Below are positions 5,950-11,524 of a stretch of 11,524 bases of DNA, one piece after another. The stretch is from positions 1 to 11,524 of the forward strand of contig CAADVE010000056.1 in NCBI GenBank assembly GCA_900752425.1, read 5' to 3'. Under the pieces are notes generated by a model. That model saw nothing but the letters and a program-made list of their open reading frames with translations, was not told the origin of the DNA and did no database searches. The position numbers and the translations under genes were made by a program. Each line of letters opens with the position of its first letter. Positions within the stretch are counted from its first letter, which is position 1. This stretch comes from an uncultured Collinsella sp. Its GTDB lineage: Bacteria; Actinomycetota; Coriobacteriia; Coriobacteriales; Coriobacteriaceae.

Positions 5950-6873
5950 ATGGCAAACGTTCTTGTCTTTGGTCACCAGAACCCCGATAACGACGCCATC
6001 ATGAGCGCCGTCGTCCTGTCCCAGCTGCTCAACCAGGTTGAGTATGCCGGCAACACCTACGAGGCCTGCGCTCTGGGCCAGCTTCCGGCAGAGTCCGCCA
6101 AGCTGCTCGCCGACGCCGGCATTGCCGAGCCCCGCATGATTGATTCCGTCGAGGCCGGTCAGCTCGTTGTCCTCACCGACCACAACGAGTCCGCCCAGTC
6201 CGTCGCCGGCCTTAAGGACGCCACGGTCTTTGGCGTCGTCGACCATCACCGCATCGGCGACTTCGAGACCGCCGGCCCGCTGCACTACATCTGCCTGCCC
6301 TGGGGCTCCAGCTGCACCATCGTCACCAAGCTCGCCGGCGTGCTCGGCGTTGAGCTTTCCGACGTCCAGGCCAAGCTGCTGCTCTCGGCCATGATGACCG
6401 ACACGCTCATGCTCAAGAGCCCCACCACCACCGATGTCGACCGCGCCGTCGCCGCCAAGCTCGGCGAGCAGGTGGGCGTCGACCCGGTCAAGTTTGGCAT
6501 GGAGGTCTTCCTCACCCGCCCGTCCGGCTCCTTCACCGCAGCCGAGATGGTCGGCAACGACATCAAGATGTTCGAGCCCGCCGGCAAGAAGCTGCTCATC
6601 GGCCAGTACGAGACCGTCGACAAGAGCCGTGCGCTCGGTATGATCGACGAGATCCGCGAGGCCATGCGCGCCTACGCCGCCGAGAAGGGTGCTGACGGCA
6701 TTGTCCTGTGCATCACCGACATCATGGAGGAGGGCTCGCAGGTCCTGCTCGAGGGCGAGACCGAGGCTGCTCAGAAGGGCCTGGGCATTGCCGACGAGCA
6801 CGACGGCGTCTGGATGCCGGGCGTCCTCTCCCGTAAGAAGCAGGTTGCTGCCCCCATCATGGCCGCCTGCTAG
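5950..6873 (+). CDS. ppaC: Manganese-dependent inorganic pyrophosphatase (family II, DHH)
   Basis: Cytoplasmic enzyme that hydrolyses pyrophosphate to two phosphates and so drives biosynthetic reactions that release PPi. The 307 residues match the family length. The N-terminal DHH domain carries the metal ligands in order: GHQNPDNDAI (H9, D13, D15), TDHNES (D77), VVDHHRIGDF (98-107, DHH at 98-100) and MMTDTLMLKSPT (D151). The C-terminal DHHA2 domain ends with the substrate-binding motif SRKKQ (294-298). No CBS or DRTGG insert is present, so this is the simple, non-nucleotide-regulated form. GGAGG (5939-5943) precedes the ATG with ideal spacing. The gene is monocistronic: an apparent own promoter in front and a strong terminator behind. 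Confidence 0.97.
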   Translation: MANVLVFGHQNPDNDAIMSAVVLSQLLNQVEYAGNTYEACALGQLPAESAKLLADAGIAEPRMIDSVEAGQLVVLTDHNESAQSVAGLKDATVFGVVDHHRIGDFETAGPLHYICLPWGSSCTIVTKLAGVLGVELSDVQAKLLLSAMMTDTLMLKSPTTTDVDRAVAAKLGEQVGVDPVKFGMEVFLTRPSGSFTAAEMVGNDIKMFEPAGKKLLIGQYETVDKSRALGMIDEIREAMRAYAAEKGADGIVLCITDIMEEGSQVLLEGETEAAQKGLGIADEHDGVWMPGVLSRKKQVAAPIMAAC

Positions 6874-6892
6874 GTTTAGTTGACCAAACGCC

Positions 6893-6932
6893 ACGACCGG
6901 ATCGCGGACGCCCCGCGCTCCGGTCGTTTTTT
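6893..6932 (+). terminator. Intrinsic terminator of ppaC
   Basis: ACGACCGGA (6893-6901) pairs with TCCGGTCGT (6919-6927), and the inner CGCGG (6903-6907) pairs with CCGCG (6913-6917). A run of T follows (6927-6932). It is 20 nt after the ppaC stop codon. Confidence 0.92.
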
Positions 6933-6937
6933 GTGCA

Positions 6938-7126
6938 CGGCGCCGCGTCGTCTCTTGGACAGGCGTGCCCGTGCCGTTGAGCAAATAATGTTCAACCTGT
7001 GGTTCCGCTTTTCGGCCACGCCTGCGTGCTTGTCGTGCAGGGTAGGCTAGATGCAAGCGTAATACGTTAGAGCGCGGCGCCGCCACTTGGGCGGGCCGTG
7101 CTTTTTTAAGACGGGAGCTTTCCCGT
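6938..7126 (+). ncRNA. Candidate structured leader or attenuator upstream of nhaA
   Basis: Between the ppaC terminator and nhaA the sequence can fold into CAGGCGTG/CACGCCTG (6960-6967 with 7017-7024) enclosing GTTGAGC/GTTCAAC (6976-6982 with 6990-6996) and CCG-CTTTT-CGG (7005-7015), a three-way junction. A complete intrinsic terminator (7071-7107) and a small hairpin ACGGGA-GCTT-TCCCGT (7111-7126) follow before the ribosome binding site. CGGCGCCGCG (6938-6947) is the exact reverse complement of 7073-7082 and could break the terminator. The promoter is not clear: TAGGCT (7043-7048) and AATAAT (6984-6989) are possible -10 boxes, and either would leave the junction wholly or partly out of the transcript. 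Structure by eye only. Confidence 0.35.
7071..7107 (+). terminator. Intrinsic terminator inside the nhaA leader
   Basis: AGCGCGGC (7071-7078) pairs with GCCGTGCT (7095-7102, one G-U pair), then after one bulged base (7079) CCGCC (7080-7084) pairs with GGCGG (7090-7094), closing a 5-nt loop. T runs from 7102 to 7107. It ends 33 nt before the nhaA start codon and is separate from the ppaC terminator 140 nt earlier, so it is best explained as an attenuator of nhaA or the end of a small RNA. Confidence 0.7.
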
Positions 7127-7140
7127 GAAAGGAGCCGCCC

Positions 7141-8499
7141 ATGGCAGCACCCGAGCAGCTGTTTAACGTTCGTGAGCGCAAGCGTTTTGAGCGCCACGAC
7201 ATTTGGGAGCGCATCACCGAGAACGGCACGATTTCCGCCGCCGTCATGGTCTTCGCCGCCATCGCCGCCGTCATTTGCGCCAATACCGATGCCTACGAGG
7301 CCATCCATCACTTTTTGGAGATCCCGCTGTATGTGGGTCTGGGCAACCTTACGGCCGGTCTCACCGTTGAGCTTTTCGTCAACGACTTCCTCATGGCGAT
7401 CTTCTTTTTGTTGGTGGGCATTGAGCTTAAGTACGAGATGACAGTTGGCGAGCTCAAGAACCCGCGCCAGGCTATGCTTCCCATGCTGGCGGCCGTGGGC
7501 GGCGTCGTCGTTCCCGCCTGCATCTATCTGATCTTTAACCATGCCGGCGCGCACAACGGCTGGGCCATTCCCATGGCAACCGATATTGCCTTTGCGCTGG
7601 GCGTGCTGTCGCTTTTGGGCAACCGCGTGCCCAACGGCGTGCGCGTGTTCTTCTCGACGCTCGCCATCGCCGACGACCTCATCTCCATCGCCGCCATCGC
7701 CATCTTCTACGGTCAGAGCCCCAATCCGTTTTGGTTGGGCGCCGCCGCGCTTGTGACCTGTGCGCTCGTGTGGCTCAACAAGACGCAGCATTACCGCCTT
7801 GCCCCGTATTCGGTACTGGGCCTGCTGTTGTGGTTCTGCATGTTCAAGAGCGGCGTGCACGCTACGCTTGCTGGCGTCATCCTGGCCTTTACCATCCCGG
7901 CCAAGTGCGGCGTCAAGCTCGATAGCCTCACCGATTGGTTGGGCGAGTGCCTGCCGCTGCTCGACGACCGCTACGACGACGAGGCGCACATCCTGGGCCA
8001 GCATGACTTTACCGTCTCGACCACCAAGGTCGAGCGCGTCATGCACCGCGTGACCCCGCCGCTCATCCGCATGGAGCGTCTGATTTCCACGCCGGTCAAC
8101 TTTGTGATCCTGCCGATCTTTGCGTTCGTGAACGCACAGGTTCGCCTAGTGGGCGTGGACATGAGCACGCTACTCACCGACCCGGTGACGCTCGGCGTGT
8201 ACTTTGGCATGCTGCTGGGCAAGCCGATCGGTATCTTTGGCATGACGTTCGCCTTGGTCAAGCTCAAGGCCTGCGAGCTGCCGCGCAATGTCAACTGGCA
8301 CATGATTGCCGGCGTGGGCATTCTGGGCGGCATCGGCTTTACCATGTCGATTCTCATCAGCGGCCTTGCCTTCCCGACGGCCCAGTTTGAGGTTCTTGCT
8401 GCCAAGGCCGCCATCCTTGCCGGTTCGGTCACCGCTGCCGTGCTCGGCATGATCTACATGAGCGTGGTTTGCAAACACCCCGCGCCCAAGGGCGAGTAA
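7141..8499 (+). CDS. nhaA: Na+/H+ antiporter NhaA
   Basis: Membrane antiporter that expels Na+ (or Li+) in exchange for protons and serves sodium and alkaline pH tolerance. It has 452 residues, somewhat longer than E. coli NhaA (388), with a longer N-terminus and a hydrophilic insert around 260-300 (LPLLDDRYDDEAHILGQHDFT). The transport-site aspartates are conserved: D148 in MATDIAFALGVLSLLG and D178-D179 in LAIADDLISI, matching D133, D163 and D164 of E. coli. GIGFTMSILISGLAF near the C-terminus is also a family mark. About twelve hydrophobic segments can be seen. AAAGGAG (7128-7134) sits 6 nt before the ATG. The gene stands alone, with a terminator-containing leader in front and a terminator behind. 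Confidence 0.96.
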   Translation: MAAPEQLFNVRERKRFERHDIWERITENGTISAAVMVFAAIAAVICANTDAYEAIHHFLEIPLYVGLGNLTAGLTVELFVNDFLMAIFFLLVGIELKYEMTVGELKNPRQAMLPMLAAVGGVVVPACIYLIFNHAGAHNGWAIPMATDIAFALGVLSLLGNRVPNGVRVFFSTLAIADDLISIAAIAIFYGQSPNPFWLGAAALVTCALVWLNKTQHYRLAPYSVLGLLLWFCMFKSGVHATLAGVILAFTIPAKCGVKLDSLTDWLGECLPLLDDRYDDEAHILGQHDFTVSTTKVERVMHRVTPPLIRMERLISTPVNFVILPIFAFVNAQVRLVGVDMSTLLTDPVTLGVYFGMLLGKPIGIFGMTFALVKLKACELPRNVNWHMIAGVGILGGIGFTMSILISGLAFPTAQFEVLAAKAAILAGSVTAAVLGMIYMSVVCKHPAPKGE

Positions 8500-8872
8500 A
8501 AGCTCGAAAACAGACACCAGAACCGGTTTGGATGCGTTCGAAACTCGGATCAGGGTGCTACTGGCCCCCTGCCAGATACCCCCGTGGTCAAAAAACGCCG
8601 TTTGTGAGTACTGTCACAAACGGCGTTTCATTTTAGGTGTGGAAAATAATGAACAAAGTTATAAGAGCTGTACGTTAATGAGTGACCATCGACTTCCAAT
8701 TCGGCGCTAACTGACGGTGATTAAGGAGTTTCAAGTCCAGCATTGCCGATTTCGACCAAGAATCGCTGCTACTAAAAAGGTAACAGTACTCATATTTGCC
8801 CTTTTTTGGCCACAAGCCCTAAAACAAACCTCGCCAGGGTCGGGAAACGGGCCAAATCGTCGGCCTCGAGGC
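8500..8872. other. 373-nt gene-free, AT-richer island
   Basis: No protein with a plausible ribosome binding site or family match is visible here. The stretch holds the bidirectional hairpin at 8593-8628. It also has an inverted pair TGAGTACTGTCAC (8605-8617) / GTAACAGTACTCA (8780-8792), matching at 12 of 13 positions. AAAAAGG...CCTTTTT (8774-8780 with 8800-8806) and TTTGGCC...GGCCAAA (8805-8811 with 8850-8856) are further inverted repeats. AAAACAAACCT at 8821-8831 is shared with the REP-like copy at 4739-4760. From about 8630 to 8800 the base composition is visibly less GC-rich than the genes on both sides. It may be a small RNA gene on the minus strand or a remnant of a dispersed repeat. Confidence 0.5.
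8590..8634. terminator. Bidirectional intrinsic terminator
   Basis: AAACGCCGTTTGTGA (8593-8607) and TCACAAACGGCGTTT (8614-8628) form a perfect 15-bp stem with the 6-nt loop GTACTG. On the plus strand TTTCATTTT follows and would end nhaA; on the minus strand the preceding A run (8590-8595) becomes a T tract and would end the small minus-strand gene or an RNA from the island. Confidence 0.88.
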
Positions 8873-9127
8873 TTATTCCACGGTGCCGTAGATGGCGCCC
8901 CAGCCGTGGGCGGCCAAGGCGGAGTTGAGCTGGTCGCAAAGTGACTGGCGGTCGTAATAGCCGGGCGGTAGCAGGTTGACGATTTCCATGAGATCGGGCG
9001 CCAGGTCCAAGATTTCGGCCTGCACGATGAGATCCAGGCGGTCGATGGCGTGGCGGTCGTAAAACAGCCCGTCGACCAGGCGCTGCAGGTCGCCGAATTC
9101 CTCGGCCTGAAACGATCCGTACTCCAT
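8873..9127 (-). CDS. Conserved-looking small protein of unknown function (84 aa)
   Basis: I do not recognise a named family. The 84 residues start MEYGSFQAEEFGDLQRLVDG and end AAHGWGAIYGTVE. The protein is soluble and acidic, with no signal peptide, membrane segment or cysteine pair (a single Cys at about 66 in RQSLCDQLNSAL). It has a well-defined central motif LLPPGYYDRQSLCDQLNSAL followed by an HGWG...YGTVE ending, which looks like a compact, constrained domain rather than random sequence. The start is ATG at 9125-9127, preceded on the minus strand by AAGGAGG four bases away. An in-frame ATG at 9157 lacks a binding site and would add ten unlikely residues. It is divergent from the aminotransferase gene, sharing a 149-bp promoter region. 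Codon usage fits its neighbours, so I take it as a real gene. Confidence 0.72.
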   Translation of the reverse strand: MEYGSFQAEEFGDLQRLVDGLFYDRHAIDRLDLIVQAEILDLAPDLMEIVNLLPPGYYDRQSLCDQLNSALAAHGWGAIYGTVE

Positions 9128-9226
9128 AGTGCCTCCTTGGGCGCCCCATGCCGGCATGCGCGGCGATTCGTAATTTATTGCGATGGACTTAATCTATCAC
9201 GGCTTCATACCGTTGCGGCGGTAGCG

Positions 9227-9240
9227 GTCTATACTTAGAC
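9227..9240. promoter_or_regulatory. Putative -10 box and overlapping palindrome of the aminotransferase gene
   Basis: TATACT (9230-9235) is a good -10 box 41 nt before the aminotransferase start. It lies within the perfect palindrome GTCTA-TACT-TAGAC (9227-9240). No clear -35 is seen. The palindrome could be an operator, but 5-bp arms are short. Confidence 0.4.
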
Positions 9241-9276
9241 GAACTGCAACGTACCGCTTCGCGAAAGGTCGCACCC

Positions 9277-10581
9277 ATGCAGACGATCTACCAGAAGATG
9301 GAAACCACCGAACTCGATGCCGCCATCGAGGCGCTCAAGGCCGAGGTCGCCGAGGTCAAGGCCAAGGGCCTGGCGCTCGACATGGCCCGCGGCAAGCCGT
9401 CGCCCTCCCAGGTTGACATCTCTCGACCCATGCTCGATATCCTCAATGCCGATGCCGATCTGCACGACGGCAATGTCGACTGCTCCAACTACGGCTGCTT
9501 TGAGGGCATTCCCTCGGCACGCAAGCTGGCGGGGGAGTTCCTGGGTTGCCCCGCCGAGCAGACGCTCGTGCTGGGTTCGTCGAGCTTGCTGATCGAGCAC
9601 GATATCGCCGGTATGTTCTGGCGTTGCGGCTCGTGTGGTAGCGATCCTTGGGAGGCTTACGAGGCAGCGCACGACGGCAAGAAGGTCAAGTTCCTGTGCC
9701 CGGTTCCCGGCTACGATCGCCACTTTGGCATTACCGCCGACTTGGGTATCGAGAACGTTCCCGTCGCGATGACCGACAACGGCCCCGATATGGACGAGAT
9801 CGAGCGCCTCGTTGCCGCCGACGATTCCATCAAGGGCATCTGGTGCGTGCCCAAGTATTCCAACCCCACGGGTATCACCTTTAGCGAGGACACCGTGCGC
9901 CGCCTGGTCGAGATGCACACGGCCGCGCCCGATTTCCGCATCTTCTGGGACAACGCCTACTGCGTGCACGACCTGTACGACGAGACCGACGAGCTCGCCA
10001 ACATCTTTGATCTTGCCCGCGCGGCGGGCACCGAGGACCGCGTGGTGGCATTCGCCTCGACGTCCAAGATCACCTTCCCGGGTGCCGGTATCGGCTTTAT
10101 CGGTGCGAGCCCCGCGGTTATTGCGGAGTTCTCCAAGCGCCTGAAGGCCGGCCTCATCAGTGCCGACAAGCTCAACCAGCTGCGTCACGTGCGCTTCCTT
10201 CCCACCATCGAGGCGGTCAAGGAGCACATGAAAAAGCATGCCGAGTTCCTGCGCCCGCGCTTTGAGGCTGTCGAGCGCAAGCTCACCGAGGGCTTGGGCG
10301 ACACGGGCTGCGCCACCTGGACGCACCCCCGCGGCGGCTACTTTGTAAGCTTCGATGGTCCCGAGGGTTCAGCCCAGAAGGTCGCCGCGCTCTGCGCCGA
10401 CCTGGGCGTCAAGCTCACGCCGGCTGGTGCCACCTGGCCTTATGGCAAGGACCCGCGCGACACCAACATCCGCATCGCGCCGAGCTATCCCACGGTCGAG
10501 GACCTGGAGGCCGCGCTCGATGTGCTGGTGCTGGCCGTCAAGCTTGTCGCTGCCGAGCTTGCGCGTGCCGAGCGCGCCTAA
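9277..10581 (+). CDS. PLP-dependent aminotransferase, aspartate aminotransferase subgroup 1c type
   Basis: Fold-type I aminotransferase of 434 residues, most like the AspT-type aspartate aminotransferases (PF12897) of actinobacteria and clostridia rather than classical AspC. It probably interconverts aspartate and oxaloacetate with glutamate/2-oxoglutarate; alanine activity is possible. The PLP lysine is K264 in STSKITFPGAG. N196 (YSNPTG), D225 and Y228 (WDNAYCVHD) are the ring-binding residues, and R399 in NIRIAPSYPT binds the substrate alpha-carboxylate. The N-terminus carries ARGKPSPSQVD, typical of this subgroup. AAAGG (9264-9268) precedes the ATG. No amino-acid biosynthesis gene is adjacent; the STAS gene follows after 51 nt and may have its own -10 box. 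Confidence 0.9.
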   Translation: MQTIYQKMETTELDAAIEALKAEVAEVKAKGLALDMARGKPSPSQVDISRPMLDILNADADLHDGNVDCSNYGCFEGIPSARKLAGEFLGCPAEQTLVLGSSSLLIEHDIAGMFWRCGSCGSDPWEAYEAAHDGKKVKFLCPVPGYDRHFGITADLGIENVPVAMTDNGPDMDEIERLVAADDSIKGIWCVPKYSNPTGITFSEDTVRRLVEMHTAAPDFRIFWDNAYCVHDLYDETDELANIFDLARAAGTEDRVVAFASTSKITFPGAGIGFIGASPAVIAEFSKRLKAGLISADKLNQLRHVRFLPTIEAVKEHMKKHAEFLRPRFEAVERKLTEGLGDTGCATWTHPRGGYFVSFDGPEGSAQKVAALCADLGVKLTPAGATWPYGKDPRDTNIRIAPSYPTVEDLEAALDVLVLAVKLVAAELARAERA

Positions 10582-10595
10582 CGCGCGGCTTCCCG

Positions 10596-10601
10596 TACTA
10601 T
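10596..10601 (+). promoter_or_regulatory. Putative -10 box of the STAS gene
   Basis: TACTAT lies 31 nt before the STAS start codon in the 51-nt gap after the aminotransferase. There is no visible -35 and no terminator between the genes, so co-transcription with the aminotransferase is also possible. Confidence 0.25.
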
Positions 10602-10632
10602 CCGCACTTTCGATACGTAAAGGAGCGTATAC

Positions 10633-10947
10633 ATGGATTTGGGTATTTCCACCAACCCCACGCCAGAGCTCTACACCATTAAGGTAACCGGTGAGATCGA
10701 TATCTCTAACGCCGATAGCCTGCGCAATGCCATCGACCTGGCGCTCGAGCAGCCCACTGAGGTCGTTGAGCTCGATTTTGCCCAGGTGAGCTACATCGAT
10801 TCAACGGGCATTGGCGTGCTCGTGGGCGCCGCACACCACGCGGTCGACCACGGCAAGCGCTTTAGCTGCACCAATGTGCAGCCCCCGGTGATGCGTGTGG
10901 TTCAGCTGTTGGGTGTCGACCAGGAGATTTCGATCACCGCCGCATAA
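10633..10947 (+). CDS. STAS-domain anti-sigma-factor antagonist (RsbV/SpoIIAA type)
   Basis: Single-domain cytoplasmic protein of 104 residues, the usual length. Family members bind an RsbW/SpoIIAB-type serine kinase (anti-sigma factor) and release an alternative sigma factor; phosphorylation by that kinase switches them off. The phosphorylation site is S57 in YIDSTGIGVLVG (54-65). The N-terminal strand YTIKVTGEIDISNADSLRNAI is also characteristic. AAAGGAG (10619-10625) lies 7 nt before the ATG. Neither the kinase nor a sigma factor gene is in the window, unlike rsbV-rsbW-sigB operons, so the partner is unknown. Confidence 0.92.
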   Translation: MDLGISTNPTPELYTIKVTGEIDISNADSLRNAIDLALEQPTEVVELDFAQVSYIDSTGIGVLVGAAHHAVDHGKRFSCTNVQPPVMRVVQLLGVDQEISITAA

Positions 10948-10991
10948 TCTTTGCCCCCAAAAGGGCGTGCCGTTTGGCATATGTTTGTGAT

Positions 10992-11025
10992 GCGCTCGGA
11001 CGTTTTGGCGTCCGGGCGCTATACT
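10992..11025 (+). promoter_or_regulatory. GC hairpin abutting a TATACT box upstream of the Tat gene
   Basis: GCGCTCGGACG (10992-11002) pairs with CGTCCGGGCGC (11009-11019) with one G-U pair and the loop TTTTGG, and TATACT (11020-11025) follows directly. The hairpin could end the STAS transcript weakly, although the T tract is poor. TATACT could be the -10 of the Tat gene, 75 nt from its start. The -35 region would then fall inside the hairpin. Confidence 0.4.
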
Positions 11026-11100
11026 TGACCGAATGAATAGACGAGTTCCGGCCGAATGGCGCGGTGCGGGCTCGACTCACATCGAGCCTTGGAGGTATGT

Positions 11101-11524
11101 GTGTTTGGTATTGGAGAGGGTGAGCTCGCGATCATCGTGGTCTTCGGCTTTTTGCTGTTTGGCCCGGATAAGCTCCCGCAGATGGGCCGTACGATCGGCC
11201 GTGCCATCCGTCAGTTCCGCGAGACGCAGGAAAAGATGACGGCCGTTGTTCAGTCCGAGATCATCGATCCGGTAAGCGAGGCTGCTTCGGCTCCGGTCAA
11301 GCCCAAGAAGGCTGCCGTCGATGACGATTCCGATGCGGACGATGATGCCGTCGAGACGGCCGCGCCCGCAAAGAAGGAGACCTTTGCCGAGCGCCGTGCC
11401 CGCCTTGCCGCCGAAAAGGCTGCGAGCGAGGGTGCCACCGAGGACGAAGGTATTGCCGAGGAGGCCAAGGGTGCAGAGCCTGCCGCCGCTGCTGCTGCCG
11501 CAGCCGAGCCCGAGCCTGCTGCAG
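11101..11524 (+). CDS. tatA: Twin-arginine translocase subunit TatA/TatB (partial, 3' end off the right edge)
   Basis: Membrane component of the Tat pathway that exports folded proteins. The 141 visible residues start MFGIGEGELAIIVVFGFLLFGPDKLPQMGR: one short membrane helix (about 7-20), the FGP hinge (20-22) and an amphipathic helix to about residue 46, the hallmark of TatA/TatB. After that comes a long low-complexity tail rich in Ala, Glu, Lys and Pro, longer than a typical TatA (60-90 residues) and closer to TatB in length, so the A/B assignment is open. The start is GTG at 11101 with GGAGG (11091-11095) 5 nt before it. An ATG at 11097 is out of frame. A tatC gene would be expected downstream but is not visible. 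Confidence 0.88.
   Translation, partial: MFGIGEGELAIIVVFGFLLFGPDKLPQMGRTIGRAIRQFRETQEKMTAVVQSEIIDPVSEAASAPVKPKKAAVDDDSDADDDAVETAAPAKKETFAERRARLAAEKAASEGATEDEGIAEEAKGAEPAAAAAAAAEPEPAA

Noticed and set aside
4677..5951. 424-codon minus-strand open frame opposite the ROK gene
   Set aside because: Antisense shadow of a gene with full ROK motifs. It also runs through intergenic repeats.
5914..8046. 710-codon minus-strand open frame across ppaC and nhaA
   Set aside because: It crosses two strong terminators and two well-supported plus-strand genes. The translated sequence is low-complexity (rich in Gly, Asp, His, Val, Leu), typical of an antisense shadow.
8528..8710. 60-codon plus-strand frame after nhaA
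   Set aside because: It reads straight through the 15-bp terminator hairpin, has no ribosome binding site and no recognisable features.
8717..8944. 75-codon plus-strand frame in the island, overlapping the 84-aa gene
   Set aside because: The start lacks a convincing context and the 3' half is antisense to a better supported gene.
9235..10326. 363-codon minus-strand open frame opposite the aminotransferase
   Set aside because: Antisense shadow of a gene with all PLP-binding residues.
11033..11239. 68-codon plus-strand frame overlapping the Tat gene start
   Set aside because: Out of frame with the clear TatA/B protein, no ribosome binding site, and Ser/Arg-rich translation.

Overview
The window looks like chromosomal DNA from a high-GC, Gram-positive gut actinobacterium of the class Coriobacteriia, most likely Collinsella or a close relative. 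This is inferred from gene content and base composition: G/C-rich third codon positions, AAGGAGG-type ribosome binding sites, a lactose/cellobiose-family PTS linked to a GH1 enzyme, an Mn-dependent (family II) pyrophosphatase, an NhaA antiporter and a subgroup-1c type aminotransferase. I have no database match, so genus level is a guess.

Left part (1-4680): a beta-glucoside-type sugar uptake locus. A divergent GntR/HutC regulator (partial, minus strand, runs off the left edge) faces a GH1 6-phospho-beta-glycosidase. The genes for PTS IIC, IIB and IIA follow, all on the plus strand, and an intrinsic terminator at 4649-4681 closes the unit. A 14-bp palindrome overlaps the likely -10 box of the regulator, which suggests autoregulation and control of the divergent sugar genes. 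The IIC/IIB/IIA proteins would import and phosphorylate a beta-linked disaccharide or glucoside, and the GH1 enzyme would split the phosphorylated sugar. A ROK-family kinase (4830-5783), probably a glucokinase, lies just downstream behind its own putative promoter and could phosphorylate the free sugar half that is released.

Middle part (5784-8640): housekeeping genes. ppaC (manganese-dependent inorganic pyrophosphatase) ends in a strong terminator. nhaA (Na+/H+ antiporter) has a 5' region of about 210 nt containing a second complete intrinsic terminator only 33 nt before its start codon, plus an alternative pairing that would disrupt it. This is the best candidate in the window for an undescribed regulatory device (attenuator or cation riboswitch). 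A 373-nt AT-richer island follows nhaA. It holds a near-perfect bidirectional terminator and an inverted copy of the terminator's loop region, and could encode a minus-strand small RNA.

Right part (8873-11524): a small minus-strand protein of unknown function, a divergent aspartate/alanine-type PLP aminotransferase, an STAS anti-sigma-factor antagonist without its kinase, and the 5' part of a TatA/TatB gene that runs off the right edge.

REP-like inverted repeats lie between genes at 796-881, 4739-4784 and 5785-5835. I see no rRNA, tRNA, CRISPR array, transposase or phage gene. Most of the window is ordinary metabolic chromosome; the interesting signals are in the intergenic DNA.
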